64,000 bases of DNA, taken from the NCBI GenBank assembly GCA_046155605.1, contig JBJXFQ010000098.1:41189-105188 (forward strand), given 5' to 3'. Positions 16,269 to 25,115 of the stretch are shown here, piece after piece. Source of the DNA: JAEUIZ01 sp046155605 (lineage in GTDB: Bacteria > Planctomycetota > Phycisphaerae > Phycisphaerales > UBA1924). Made by a program: the position numbers and the translations under genes. Every line of letters starts with the position of its first letter. The stretch's first letter is position 1. Under the pieces are notes generated by a model. That model was not told where the DNA came from and did not search any database. It was given only the letters and a program-made list of their open reading frames with translations.

Positions 16269-17627
16269 TCAACCGATCCCGCCCTTGAGGTTCTTGGCAC
16301 CGAACTTCTCGCGGAGACGGCGAAGTTCCGGCGTGACCTTGGTGATCTCCTCGATCGGGCGGCCCTGCATCTCGCGCCCGCGCCGGCCACCCTTGCCTCC
16401 CCCTGGCCCGCCCCGGCCCGGCCCGCCTCCGCCACCACCCGCAGCGCTCTGCTGCGGCTCAGGCGGGGGCGTGAGGGCCTTGATCGAGAGCGAGATTCGC
16501 CGCGTCTCAGGGTCAATCTTGAGCACCTTGGCCTTGACGACCTCGTCCTGCTTGAGCACCTCGTCGACCTTGCCGACGCGGCGCCAGGCGAGTTCGGAGA
16601 TATGCACGAGACCCTCGACGCCCGGCGAGAGTTCGAGGAACGCCCCGAACTCCACGATGTTCTTGACCTTCCCCGTGACCTCCGCGCCCTCTTTGATATC
16701 GCCCGCGGCCTGCGCGAAGGGGTCCTGCTGAATCTGCTTGATCCCCAGCGACAGCCGGTCGGCCTCCCAATCGACCTTCAGCACCTGCACGCGGACCTTC
16801 TCGCCCTCCTTGACGTATCGCGCGACGAACTTCTCGCCGTGGCCCGCGCGATCGTGCGTGAGGTCCGAGATATGCACGAGCCCATCGACGCCGCCCAGAT
16901 CGACGAAGCAGCCGAAGGGCATGATCTTGCGGACGGTGCCCTCGACCACCTGCCCTTCGACAATGGTGGCCTTGACCTTCTCGGCTTGCTCGCGACGCTC
17001 GCGCGCGAGGACATTTCGCCGCGAGAGCACGATATTGCCCTTGCCGGATCGGTCGAGGCGAGTGACCTCGCAGGTGAGTTTCTGATCCACAAAGACCGAG
17101 AGGTCGGCGATGTGCTCGCCGCCGATCTGGCCCGCCGGCATGAAGGCGCGATGACCCGCGACTTCGAGTTCGAGTCCACCCTTGTTGATGCCCGTCACTC
17201 GGGCCTCGATCACCTGGCCTGGTTCGAGGAGTTCCCAGTCGGCCTTCTGCACCGACCCCGGAAGCACGCAGGCGCGAAGGCCGTCAGAATCCGGCGCGTT
17301 GACCACGACCTCGATGACGTCGCCCACGCCCGGCAGCCCGGCGTCGCCCGGCCACTGAAGCCGCGGCACCACCCCGAGGTCCTTGGGGCCAAACTCGATG
17401 AAGACGTCGGCGGGTCCGACGCTCACGACCTTGCCGGGGCGCACCTCGCGGCCGGCCTGGACGACGCGGGGCCCGCGGATCGCCGAGGGCTTGCCGCCCG
17501 CGGGCTTGTGCGCGTGCGCCTCGCTCATCTCTTTCATCGCCATGTCGATCTCGGCGTTCACCTCCGCCGACAGTTCGGCACCGGAGGCGTTGGGGAAGGG
17601 TCGATTGGACTCGGAAGTGGTGGACAT
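16269..17627 (-). CDS. S1 RNA-binding domain protein (ribosomal S1-like) with Gly/Arg-rich tail
   Basis: 452 residues with four S1 OB-fold repeats. The best are FGCFVDLGGVDGLVHISDL and FGAFLELSPGVEGLVHISEL, each followed by VRVQVLKVDWEADRLSLGIK-like strands. A run of Gly with interspersed Arg (SAAGGGGGGPGRGGPGGG, then GGRRGREM) forms an RGG-like tail that could add RNA affinity. Family members are ribosomal protein S1 or smaller general RNA-binding proteins; with four repeats it is shorter than the six-repeat E. coli S1. The ATG at 17627 is chosen over a GTG at 17639. The oxidoreductase gene at 17764 lies upstream on the same strand. Confidence 0.88.
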   Translation of the reverse strand: MSTTSESNRPFPNASGAELSAEVNAEIDMAMKEMSEAHAHKPAGGKPSAIRGPRVVQAGREVRPGKVVSVGPADVFIEFGPKDLGVVPRLQWPGDAGLPGVGDVIEVVVNAPDSDGLRACVLPGSVQKADWELLEPGQVIEARVTGINKGGLELEVAGHRAFMPAGQIGGEHIADLSVFVDQKLTCEVTRLDRSGKGNIVLSRRNVLARERREQAEKVKATIVEGQVVEGTVRKIMPFGCFVDLGGVDGLVHISDLTHDRAGHGEKFVARYVKEGEKVRVQVLKVDWEADRLSLGIKQIQQDPFAQAAGDIKEGAEVTGKVKNIVEFGAFLELSPGVEGLVHISELAWRRVGKVDEVLKQDEVVKAKVLKIDPETRRISLSIKALTPPPEPQQSAAGGGGGGPGRGGPGGGKGGRRGREMQGRPIEEITKVTPELRRLREKFGAKNLKGGIG

Positions 17628-17763
17628 TGCCGATGACACTCACTGCGGGAAGGGGATTGTCAGACCGAACAACTGGACGTGATGCGGGACAGGAAGAGGT
17701 CGATGGACGCCCGACTCGATCGAAAGGCCAAGGGAATGGCCACTAGTCTACCACATGGCGGCG

Positions 17764-18855
17764 TCAGCGGAGGGCCGCGGGCACCCCGCTCGGCGCGATG
17801 GGGATGGGGTCGGCACTGGCGGTGTTCTCCCGGATCGCACGCACGATCCGTTCCGCGGTGCGCACATTAGCGAACCCCGCCTCGGCATCGATCACCGGAC
17901 GCCGACCCGTGCGCACCGCCTCGAGGAAACTTTGGATCTCCATGACGATCGGCTCGGCATCGTCGATCACCAGCGGCTCGACGTTCACTAACTCGTGCCA
18001 GTTGAGGCTGGTGAGGTCAGAACCGCGCCGGAGTTGCTCGCGGATCTCCTGCATCTGCAACTCATTGGCCCGACGCCTGATAATCGTGCCCGCCTTGGTC
18101 GCGTAGTCGATCTTGATGTACCCATTCTCGCCGGTGATCCGCGTCACCCGCTCGGTCTTGAGAGCCAGCCGGCTGGCGGACATGTTGGCCACGCACACCC
18201 CACGATCGGTGGTGAACTCGAGCCACGCGTTGCAGATGTCCTCGTGCTCGGTGACCACTGCCACGCCTGCAGCGCGAATCCGCTCGGGTTCGCGCCCGCC
18301 CATGAGCATCAGCACGACGTCCAAGTCGTGAATCATCATGTCCATGACGACGCCCACGTCGACCGAGCGGAAGGTCATCGGACTCACGCGATGAACCTGG
18401 ATGAACCGCGGGATGATCTCGTGCCCGCCCTGGGTGCTCGCCTGCAGCGCTCGCAGGATCGGGTTGAACCGTTCGATGTGCCCGACCATGAGCGTCGCGC
18501 CGACGCGCTCGGCCTTGTCCTTGATCGCCCGGGCCGTCGCCGCGTCCTGCGCCAGCGGCTTCTCGATCAGGCACGCCACGCCCGCGTCGAGGAGTTGGTT
18601 GGCCACGTTCTGGTGCGCGGTCGTGGGCACCGCGATCGACGCCGCATCAACCCCCGCCTCGATCAGTTGCTCGACGCGCTCGAACGCGCGGCAGCCGTGC
18701 TTCTCGGCGATCTGCTCGCGCCGCGTCCGGTCATCGTCCACCACGCCCACAAGTTCGCACTCGGGGAGCGTGGCGTAGACGCGCGCGTGGTGACGGCCCA
18801 TGCGCCCAACCCCCACCGCACCGCATCGCATCTTTCGCCCGGTGAATCGATCCAT
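17764..18855 (-). CDS. Gfo/Idh/MocA-family NAD(P)-dependent oxidoreductase
   Basis: 363 residues. The N-terminal Rossmann fold has CGAVGVGRMGRHHARVY (GxGxxG), the catalytic region contains CLIEKPLAQD (the EKP motif), and the substrate domain has MMIHDLDVVLMLMG with the family HD pair. These enzymes oxidise or reduce sugar-like substrates. Some, such as GnnA, act on UDP-GlcNAc in lipid A synthesis, and lpxB is about 4 kb away, but no specific evidence ties this gene to that role. It sits downstream of trxA and folP on the same strand. The substrate is unassigned. Confidence 0.9.
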   Translation of the reverse strand: MDRFTGRKMRCGAVGVGRMGRHHARVYATLPECELVGVVDDDRTRREQIAEKHGCRAFERVEQLIEAGVDAASIAVPTTAHQNVANQLLDAGVACLIEKPLAQDAATARAIKDKAERVGATLMVGHIERFNPILRALQASTQGGHEIIPRFIQVHRVSPMTFRSVDVGVVMDMMIHDLDVVLMLMGGREPERIRAAGVAVVTEHEDICNAWLEFTTDRGVCVANMSASRLALKTERVTRITGENGYIKIDYATKAGTIIRRRANELQMQEIREQLRRGSDLTSLNWHELVNVEPLVIDDAEPIVMEIQSFLEAVRTGRRPVIDAEAGFANVRTAERIVRAIRENTASADPIPIAPSGVPAALR

Positions 18856-18913
18856 CTCATTCCGTTCAGGCCGCGATTGTCCCGCCGCGCCTCGTTCGTT
18901 TGGCGCGCCCCGC

Positions 18914-19261
18914 TCAGGCGTGCGCCGTGGTCCCGATCAGTTCCTTGAGCGCCTTGGTCAGTTCGTCGCGGCTGGTGAGCCCAACGAACTTCTTTCGGAC
19001 CTGCCCGCCGGAATACAGGATGACCGTCGGGATGGCCGTGATGTTGTGGTTCGCCGCCACCTGACGGTTCGCGTCGGTGTCGACCTTCCCGACCGAGACC
19101 TTGCCCGCGAACTCTGACGCCACGGCCTCGATGGTGGGCGTCAGCATCCGGCACGGCATGCACCATTCCGCCCAGAAATCCACCAAGACCGGCACCGGGC
19201 TCTTGACAACCTCGGCATCGAAGTTCGCGTCCGTGAACTCTTTGACATTCGTGCTGGCCAT
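18914..19261 (-). CDS. trxA: thioredoxin with CMPC active site
   Basis: 115 residues, the usual thioredoxin size. The fold is clear: VLVDFWAEWCMPCRMLTP, then KVDTDANRQVAANHNITAIPTVILY with the cis-Pro in AIPT, and the terminal helix. The redox motif reads W-C-M-P-C (33-37) where canonical thioredoxins have W-C-G-P-C. The residue after the first Cys tunes redox potential and partner choice, so this variant could have altered properties. It is a cytoplasmic protein with no signal sequence. The gene lies 52 bases below folP. Confidence 0.93.
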   Translation of the reverse strand: MASTNVKEFTDANFDAEVVKSPVPVLVDFWAEWCMPCRMLTPTIEAVASEFAGKVSVGKVDTDANRQVAANHNITAIPTVILYSGGQVRKKFVGLTSRDELTKALKELIGTTAHA

Positions 19262-19313
19262 GCGTGCTCCCGTCGGAAGCGGATTCGCCCGGAAAGAGGC
19301 TCTCCGCCCGTGT

Positions 19314-20213
19314 CTACGTTACGGGCCGCGCCATGTCCAAGGCAAGTGCAGCGCAGGCAGCCCGAATCGCCGCAACCTGCTCCGCCACGTCGTGGACGCG
19401 GAAAATCCTCGCCCCGGCGACCAGATGGGCGATGGAGAGAGCCAGCGACCCCGCGAGCCGCTCGTCTGGCGTCGAGTCGCGTCTGAGCGAAACACGACCG
19501 ACGAAACTCTTCCGGCTCGCCGCGCTGAGCACGGGGTAGCCCAGCGTCAGGATCTCGCCGGTTCGTCGCACGAGGTCGAGATTCTGCTCGACCGACTTTC
19601 CGAAGCCCAGGCCGGGATCGAGAACGATGGCGGAGGCGAGTACGCCCGCGGCGATCGCATGTGCCACGCGCGCGCGAAGGAACTCACGCACAGTCGCCAC
19701 GACATCGTCATACGACGGGGGCTCTGAGTATCGATCTGAATACTTGTCGAGCCTCGGCGGCGCGCGCCTGTGCATCAGGACGAGCCCCGCGGTCCGCTCG
19801 GCAGCCAGCGAGAACAGCCCCGGATCATCCGTGCCTGCCGAAACGTCGTTAATCGCATCCGCACCGGCATCAAGGGCGGCGCGAGCCACAGCAAGTCGCG
19901 TCGTGTCAACGCTGATTGGAAGTCGGGCGGCGGGCGAACTCAACCGCCGGATCGCTTCAATCGCGGGCACGACGCGCGCGATCTGCTCGTGCTCGCTCAC
20001 ACAGTGCGCACCCGGGCGGGTCGATTCGCCGCCGATGTCGAGCATTTCGGCGCCGTTCGCTTCGGCTCGTTCCGCCGCTGCCGCCGCCGCGCCGGGATCA
20101 ATCAGGCGTCCGCCGTCAACGAAACTGTCGGGCGTGATGTTCAGAATCGCCACGATCCGCGGGCGTTCCAGCGTGAGCGATCGGCCGTGTGCCATATGCC
20201 ACGTTGCGTTCAC
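19314..20213 (-). CDS. folP: dihydropteroate synthase
   Basis: 299 residues. FolP condenses 6-hydroxymethyl-7,8-dihydropterin diphosphate with p-aminobenzoate in folate synthesis. Signatures are ILNITPDSFVDGG near the N-terminus, DIGGESTRPGA, the strand PISVDTTRLAVARAALDAGAD, DPGLGFGKSVEQNL and SRKSFVGR. The sulfonamide-site loops are present, with Val in the usual Ser position of SFSDGG. GTG at 20213 gives the usual TW-containing N-terminus; an ATG at 20195 is possible. It is downstream of the terminator at 20246-20288, so it is transcribed separately from the 571-residue secreted protein. Confidence 0.95.
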   Translation of the reverse strand: MNATWHMAHGRSLTLERPRIVAILNITPDSFVDGGRLIDPGAAAAAAERAEANGAEMLDIGGESTRPGAHCVSEHEQIARVVPAIEAIRRLSSPAARLPISVDTTRLAVARAALDAGADAINDVSAGTDDPGLFSLAAERTAGLVLMHRRAPPRLDKYSDRYSEPPSYDDVVATVREFLRARVAHAIAAGVLASAIVLDPGLGFGKSVEQNLDLVRRTGEILTLGYPVLSAASRKSFVGRVSLRRDSTPDERLAGSLALSIAHLVAGARIFRVHDVAEQVAAIRAACAALALDMARPVT

Positions 20214-20245
20214 CGCGGCGGCCTCCCGGCTCGCCCTCCACGCCT

Positions 20246-20288
20246 GAAAAAAAGAAGCGGGCCCGGGGCCAGTGGCACGCGGGCCCGC
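20246..20288 (-). terminator. rho-independent terminator
   Basis: On the minus strand, downstream of the stop at 20321, an 8-bp GC stem (GCGGGCCC with GGGCCCGC) encloses a 16-base loop. It is followed by a T-rich stretch (TTCTTTTTTT) at 20256-20246. It should end transcription of the 571-residue gene before folP. Confidence 0.85.
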
Positions 20289-20320
20289 AGGGGGGGGCTG
20301 GTTATTCGGGTAGTATAGCG

Positions 20321-22036
20321 TTAGAACTTCGGTTGTCCAGTCTTCTCCGGCGCAGGTTCCTCGCCGCCACCTTCCTCGCCTTCCATCTCATCGATCAGTT
20401 TCTTGATGGACGAAATGACCTGGTTGGGGATAACGACGCTCGCCCGGAGCCCGCCGTCTGCCGGGACCGCGCCGATCCCGATGGGCGGCAAGTCCTTGGG
20501 AACCTCGAAGTTGGCCGGGCCGCCACCCATCATGCCCAAGAAGCCCACGGCGGTCTCCATGATGGCCTTGACGCCGATGTACATTTCCATCGAGCGGCCC
20601 GCCGGGAGCCGCTCCGCGACCCCCTTGACGCCCGCGTCCGAACCCATCCCGTCCCCATTCTGGGACGCCTTCATGGCCTGCTCAAGAAGGGCCGAGTTCT
20701 TGCTGTAAGTAACGACCACGCCGTTCTTGACCGGCGCGACGTAGCCGCTGAGTCCCGAAGGCCCGAAGAGCATCATTTGCACCTGGCCCATCATCGCGGA
20801 GTTCGGATCATCCGGGTCCATCGCCATCTTCATGCCCCAGGCATCGACCGCCGACTCGGCCACTTTCGACGCGCCGGCCTCGTACGAGGTCGTGAACGTC
20901 GTGCCCTCGACCGTCTGACCGTTCATCTTGGCGAACGTGTCCTTCATCATCTTGGAGTAGCCGGCCGGGTCCGAAGTCTTGGCGAACATCGTGGTGTTCA
21001 GGAAGAGCCCGCCCATGAGCGCCGGCGACTGCCCAAGACTGAAGCCAATGCCATCGACCTTGTCGAGCATGTCCATCGGGCCGATGCCCCCGAACATACC
21101 GGCGGCCTGCCCGTTCATGGCGGACATTTTCTTCATCATCGCCCGCACGCCCGGCGCGCTCGTGTCCATCGCCATGGCGAAGAGGAACGGCTGATTCGGA
21201 AGCGAGTTGGCCAGAGCGGTCGAACTTCCGCCGCCGGCGCAGAAGCCCGCCATTTCGGTGCCCGGCTTGAACTGCGCGCCGAAGTCCATGCTCACGCCGA
21301 AATCGGTGGCCTTGAAGCCCATGAACGCGGCCGAGGCGTCGCGGAGGAAGTCATCGGCGAGCGACATCATGCCGGCCAACTGGTCGGCCTGCGCGCCGCC
21401 CATCTGGGCCATGTCGTCCTTCATCTTTTTCATGCCCTCTTTCGCCTTGGGCGCGAGAGCCGCGATGTTCGCCGAGATGAACGTGTCCGAGGCGTCGGCG
21501 ATCTTCTTGCCGACGGTCCCCATCATGGCCTCGTGGGCCGCGCCGTTGCCGCCCTTGCCCGCGAAGGCCTCGACAACTTCCTTGAGCGGACCGATCGCGG
21601 CAAAGCCGCCGCCGATGTCCTTGATGAATCCCTTCTCGTCGCCGAAGTTGACCTCTTCGAGCCCGGCACCCTTGCCGCCGAGCGAAGTCGCGTAGGCCGC
21701 GTAGTTGCTGACGGGCAGAATCATGACCACTGGCCCCTGGCCGTCCTTCTCTTCGAGCCCCATGATCGCGATCGCCGCGGACCCATCCTTGTTGAAGCCC
21801 TGCATGCCGATCATGTCGCCCATCTTGGCGAAATCGCCCATCGCGTCCGCCGGGATCCGCAGGCTCTTGGCCATCTTGTCGAGGCTCGCGTAAAACGCCC
21901 CGACGTTCTTCATCGAGATCGAGACCACCGCGTCGCTCGGCACGCGATCTTGCGCCGGCGTCACATCCCCCAGCGCCACGCTGACCCACGCCATCGGGGC
22001 CACAAGCCCGGCCATCAACCACGTGCGATGCTTCAT
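20321..22036 (-). CDS. secreted Met-rich protein of unknown function
   Basis: 571 residues. I do not recognise a family. A clear signal peptide (MKHRTWLMAGLVAPMAWVSVALG) precedes a mature part made of repeated Met-, Gly- and Ala-rich segments such as MKKMKDDMAQMGG, MGGIGP-like loops and FLGMMGGG. Alternating beta- and helix-like stretches start with VPSDAVVSISMKN, an opening resembling secreted DUF3352-type proteins. The tail is acidic (EMEGEEGGGEE). AGGATTGG precedes the ATG at 22036. It is a single transcription unit ended by the terminator at 20246-20288. Export to the periplasm or surface is inferred from the signal peptide. Confidence 0.8.
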   Translation of the reverse strand: MKHRTWLMAGLVAPMAWVSVALGDVTPAQDRVPSDAVVSISMKNVGAFYASLDKMAKSLRIPADAMGDFAKMGDMIGMQGFNKDGSAAIAIMGLEEKDGQGPVVMILPVSNYAAYATSLGGKGAGLEEVNFGDEKGFIKDIGGGFAAIGPLKEVVEAFAGKGGNGAAHEAMMGTVGKKIADASDTFISANIAALAPKAKEGMKKMKDDMAQMGGAQADQLAGMMSLADDFLRDASAAFMGFKATDFGVSMDFGAQFKPGTEMAGFCAGGGSSTALANSLPNQPFLFAMAMDTSAPGVRAMMKKMSAMNGQAAGMFGGIGPMDMLDKVDGIGFSLGQSPALMGGLFLNTTMFAKTSDPAGYSKMMKDTFAKMNGQTVEGTTFTTSYEAGASKVAESAVDAWGMKMAMDPDDPNSAMMGQVQMMLFGPSGLSGYVAPVKNGVVVTYSKNSALLEQAMKASQNGDGMGSDAGVKGVAERLPAGRSMEMYIGVKAIMETAVGFLGMMGGGPANFEVPKDLPPIGIGAVPADGGLRASVVIPNQVISSIKKLIDEMEGEEGGGEEPAPEKTGQPKF

Positions 22037-22223
22037 CGATCCAATCCTTTCAGTATTCCGTTTGGGTGTCGGAGGAACCACGGCCCCGCGCCACCTTCTG
22101 ATCACTTGCGACCAACTCCCGACACTATAGGAACCACGCCGCATCCAGTTTTTCGGCCAGAATGCAACGCGGAACGAGCGCGCGACCCGCGCCGACTTGT
22201 GTACGCCTGCCGGACGGGTACCG

Positions 22224-25058
22224 TTACGAACGTCGATCGTCTTCGTCATCCTGGAAGGCGTCGGGGAAGTCGTCCGCGGCCAGTTGCGACTCCGTCTCGT
22301 CAACGATGCGCACGACCTCGTTCGCCTCCGCGGTGTCCCTCGCGCCGACATCCGGGCCCGTGCCTGTCGCACCGGCAAAGAGGTCGGGCTGCTGGGCCGC
22401 GGTCGTGGCGGCGGCCGCCCGATCGGCCTCCGCCTGCTTCTTCATCGCGTCCCATTCCTCGATCGTGATCGCCACGTCGCGGGCCACGGAGCCCTTGTGA
22501 TCGGAGATGATCCCGGCGATGCCCATGAGATCGATGAGTCGGCTCGCACGCGTGTAGCCGATCGCCAGCCGTCGCTGAAGCAGCGACACGCTGCCTCGCT
22601 TGGTCTCCAGCACGATCTCGACGGCGCGATCGAAGAGCGGGTCTTCCTGAGCCGCGGCCAGCGATGCTGACGAGTTGTTCTCCGTCTCGGTCAGTCGCTC
22701 GTCATCCGGCGTGTTCTTGCGAATCTGGAGCAACTGCCGCTCAAAACTGGGTTGCGCGACATCCCGCATGAAGCGCACGACCTTGCGTATCTCGCCGTCA
22801 TCGACGAGCGTGCCCTGGGCCCGCGTCAGTTTGCTCGACCTTGGCGAGAGATACAGCATGTCGCCCTGGCCTAGCAGCAGTTCGCCGCCCTTCTGGTCAA
22901 GCACGATCCGGCTGTCCATCCCGCTCGCGACCTTGAAACTCACGCGGCAGGGCATGTTGCTCTTGATGAGGCCCGTCACCACGTTGGCCTGCGGACGCTG
23001 CGTCGCCAGGATCAGATGGATGCCCACGGCACGGGCCTTCTGCGCGATGCGGATGATCGAGCCCTCGACCTCCTTGTTCGTCATCATCAGGTCCGCGAGT
23101 TCGTCGATGATGAAGACCATGTAGGGCAGCCGGCGCGGGATTCGAGCCTCTTCCTCGGGCGTTTTCGGATTGAATCGCTCGCGGAGTTCCTCCCAGGGCA
23201 GGTCGTTGTAGGCCGCGATATCGCGGCAGCCGGCCTCGGAGAGCAACTCGTATCGCTCGTCCATTTTGCCGCAGGCCCATTCGAGGATCGCCGCGGCCTT
23301 GCCCATCTCCGTCACCACCGGGCACATCAGGTGCGGGATGTCCTTGAACTGCGACATCTCGACCATCTTCGGATCGACCAGCACCAGTTTCAGTTCGTTG
23401 GGCTTCTTCGTGTACAGGAAACTAATGATGATCGTGTTCATGCACACGCTCTTGCCCGAGCCCGTCGTGCCCGCGATCAGCATGTGCGGCATCTGCGTCA
23501 GGTCCGCGATCAGCGGCTCACCCGATGCGTCCTTGCCGAGGAACATCGGAAGTTTCATCTTGGCGAACGTGTCGCTCTTGCTCATGAGTTCCTTGAGACG
23601 AACCTTCTCCTTCGTCGTGTTGGGCACCTCGATGCCGATCGTGTCGCGGCCCACCATGTTGGGCACGATGCGGATGTTCACCGCCTTGAGCGAGCGCGCG
23701 ATATCGCTCGCCACGGCCTGAATCTGGGCCACTTTCGTTCCGGGCGCGAGTCGCACGTGATAGAGCGTGATGACCGGGCCGGATTCGATGCCCGCGACCT
23801 CGCCGTCGATGCGATACTGCTGCAACGCCGCTTCGAGCGCCTCGGCCTGCTCGCGGACGTACTCCTCCAGTTTCGTTGAGAAGTTCTCTTCCGGCGCTTC
23901 CAGCAACTCGAGCCCCGGAAACTTATATCCAGGCAGGTCCGCCACGCCTTGCAGGTCGCGGAGGTCGTCCTCGGTCGCCACCTGTCGTGTGTCGTGCCCG
24001 AAAACGATCGGAAGTTTCGCGATCTTCGCACGAAGCGCGTCGGGATCAAAGACCTGCGGCGCGCCGGGCGTGTCGTCATCGTCTTCGATCCGCTCGGCCT
24101 TGTGATCGTCGTCATCACCGACTTCACGGTCCGCGACCCCGCCGAGACCGGCGTCGGCGATCGTCGCTTCGGGCGCTTCGTCAGCCTCTTCGTCTTCCGC
24201 GATCAACTCCGCCCTTGCGCCACGTCGCTTCGAGGGCTTTGCGGCATCCTCGACCACCACGACCTCGTCCGGGACACCTTCTCCCGATTCTTCCGGCTCG
24301 ATCGGTGCCTTCGCGCGCTTCCCGCGCCGCTCCGCTTTCACGATCGGGTCATCATCGACGTCGTTCAACCGCGGCGACGGGCTTCGCACCGCCCCCGGCA
24401 GCCCCGCCAAGAGCCCGCCTCCGAGCCGACCCGCGGTCGAAGCCGTCGCGCCGACCGCCGTCGCCGTGCGTTTCGCCATCGGGCCGCCGACGCCGATGAT
24501 CCATGCCGGGGCGAGGAAGACCCATTTGTCAAAGACAACGATGCCGCCGACCGCCGCGAGCAACAGGAGCCACACGCCCGCGCCGACCGGCCCGAAGCGT
24601 GCGCCAAGTTCGACCGCCGCCGCCTGGCCAACCACGCCGCCCGCGAGATCGGGGATCGAGCCCGTCCGCGAGAGCAGCAGCGCCTGGAGCCCCCCCACCG
24701 CCGCGGCAAGCATCACCACGCCAACCGCCCGCAGCCCGGCATGGCTGACGCGACGGCCCGCCGTCTCCAAGATCGCCCATGTCGCGACAAGAAGCGCTAC
24801 GACCCACGCCCCGAGGCCGACGCTCGACACGAGTTGAAATGCGACCCACGCCCCCGCCGGGCCGCAGAGGTTCTTGACGGGGCTGTTGACGGGCCAGACC
24901 GCGTGCGTGGGCGGATCGCCCACGTCGAACGTCGCCAGCGAGACGGCCACGAAGGCCGCGATCGCGCACAACACCGCCGCGAGCACCATGCGCCCTATCG
25001 GCGGCCGTTCGTGTGCTGATCGGGCTGATCTGACCTGTCGACGCGCAGAGTGTGCCAT
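22224..25058 (-). CDS. ftsK: FtsK/SpoIIIE DNA translocase
   Basis: 944 residues. Four to five N-terminal membrane helices (to about residue 210) are followed by an acidic linker and then the RecA-like motor: AGTTGSGKSVCMNT (Walker A, K536), LVLVDPKMVEMSQF, VFIIDELADLMM (Walker B), ATQRPQANVVTGLIK. The C-terminal gamma winged helix is present (SVSLLQRRLAIGYTRASRL), which reads KOPS-like sites. The protein pumps chromosomes at the division septum and coordinates dimer resolution. The linker at about 235-330 is rich in Glu and Asp and is variable in the family. The gene follows the AlbA-type gene and metH on the same strand. Confidence 0.95.
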   Translation of the reverse strand: MAHSARRQVRSARSAHERPPIGRMVLAAVLCAIAAFVAVSLATFDVGDPPTHAVWPVNSPVKNLCGPAGAWVAFQLVSSVGLGAWVVALLVATWAILETAGRRVSHAGLRAVGVVMLAAAVGGLQALLLSRTGSIPDLAGGVVGQAAAVELGARFGPVGAGVWLLLLAAVGGIVVFDKWVFLAPAWIIGVGGPMAKRTATAVGATASTAGRLGGGLLAGLPGAVRSPSPRLNDVDDDPIVKAERRGKRAKAPIEPEESGEGVPDEVVVVEDAAKPSKRRGARAELIAEDEEADEAPEATIADAGLGGVADREVGDDDDHKAERIEDDDDTPGAPQVFDPDALRAKIAKLPIVFGHDTRQVATEDDLRDLQGVADLPGYKFPGLELLEAPEENFSTKLEEYVREQAEALEAALQQYRIDGEVAGIESGPVITLYHVRLAPGTKVAQIQAVASDIARSLKAVNIRIVPNMVGRDTIGIEVPNTTKEKVRLKELMSKSDTFAKMKLPMFLGKDASGEPLIADLTQMPHMLIAGTTGSGKSVCMNTIIISFLYTKKPNELKLVLVDPKMVEMSQFKDIPHLMCPVVTEMGKAAAILEWACGKMDERYELLSEAGCRDIAAYNDLPWEELRERFNPKTPEEEARIPRRLPYMVFIIDELADLMMTNKEVEGSIIRIAQKARAVGIHLILATQRPQANVVTGLIKSNMPCRVSFKVASGMDSRIVLDQKGGELLLGQGDMLYLSPRSSKLTRAQGTLVDDGEIRKVVRFMRDVAQPSFERQLLQIRKNTPDDERLTETENNSSASLAAAQEDPLFDRAVEIVLETKRGSVSLLQRRLAIGYTRASRLIDLMGIAGIISDHKGSVARDVAITIEEWDAMKKQAEADRAAAATTAAQQPDLFAGATGTGPDVGARDTAEANEVVRIVDETESQLAADDFPDAFQDDEDDRRS

Positions 25059-25115
25059 ATCGCGGGATGTATCGGCGATTGGGGGCCAAATGGGCCAGTT
25101 CCCTCCCCCGCTGCG

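Noticed and set aside
16201..17636. Plus-strand frame over the S1 gene
   Set aside because: The minus-strand frame has four clear S1 domains; the plus-strand product is an Asp/His/Arg-rich shadow.
20189..22468. Long open frame antisense to the 571-residue secreted protein
   Set aside because: It overlaps three genes and a terminator, has no domain, and the minus-strand gene has a signal peptide and ribosome site.
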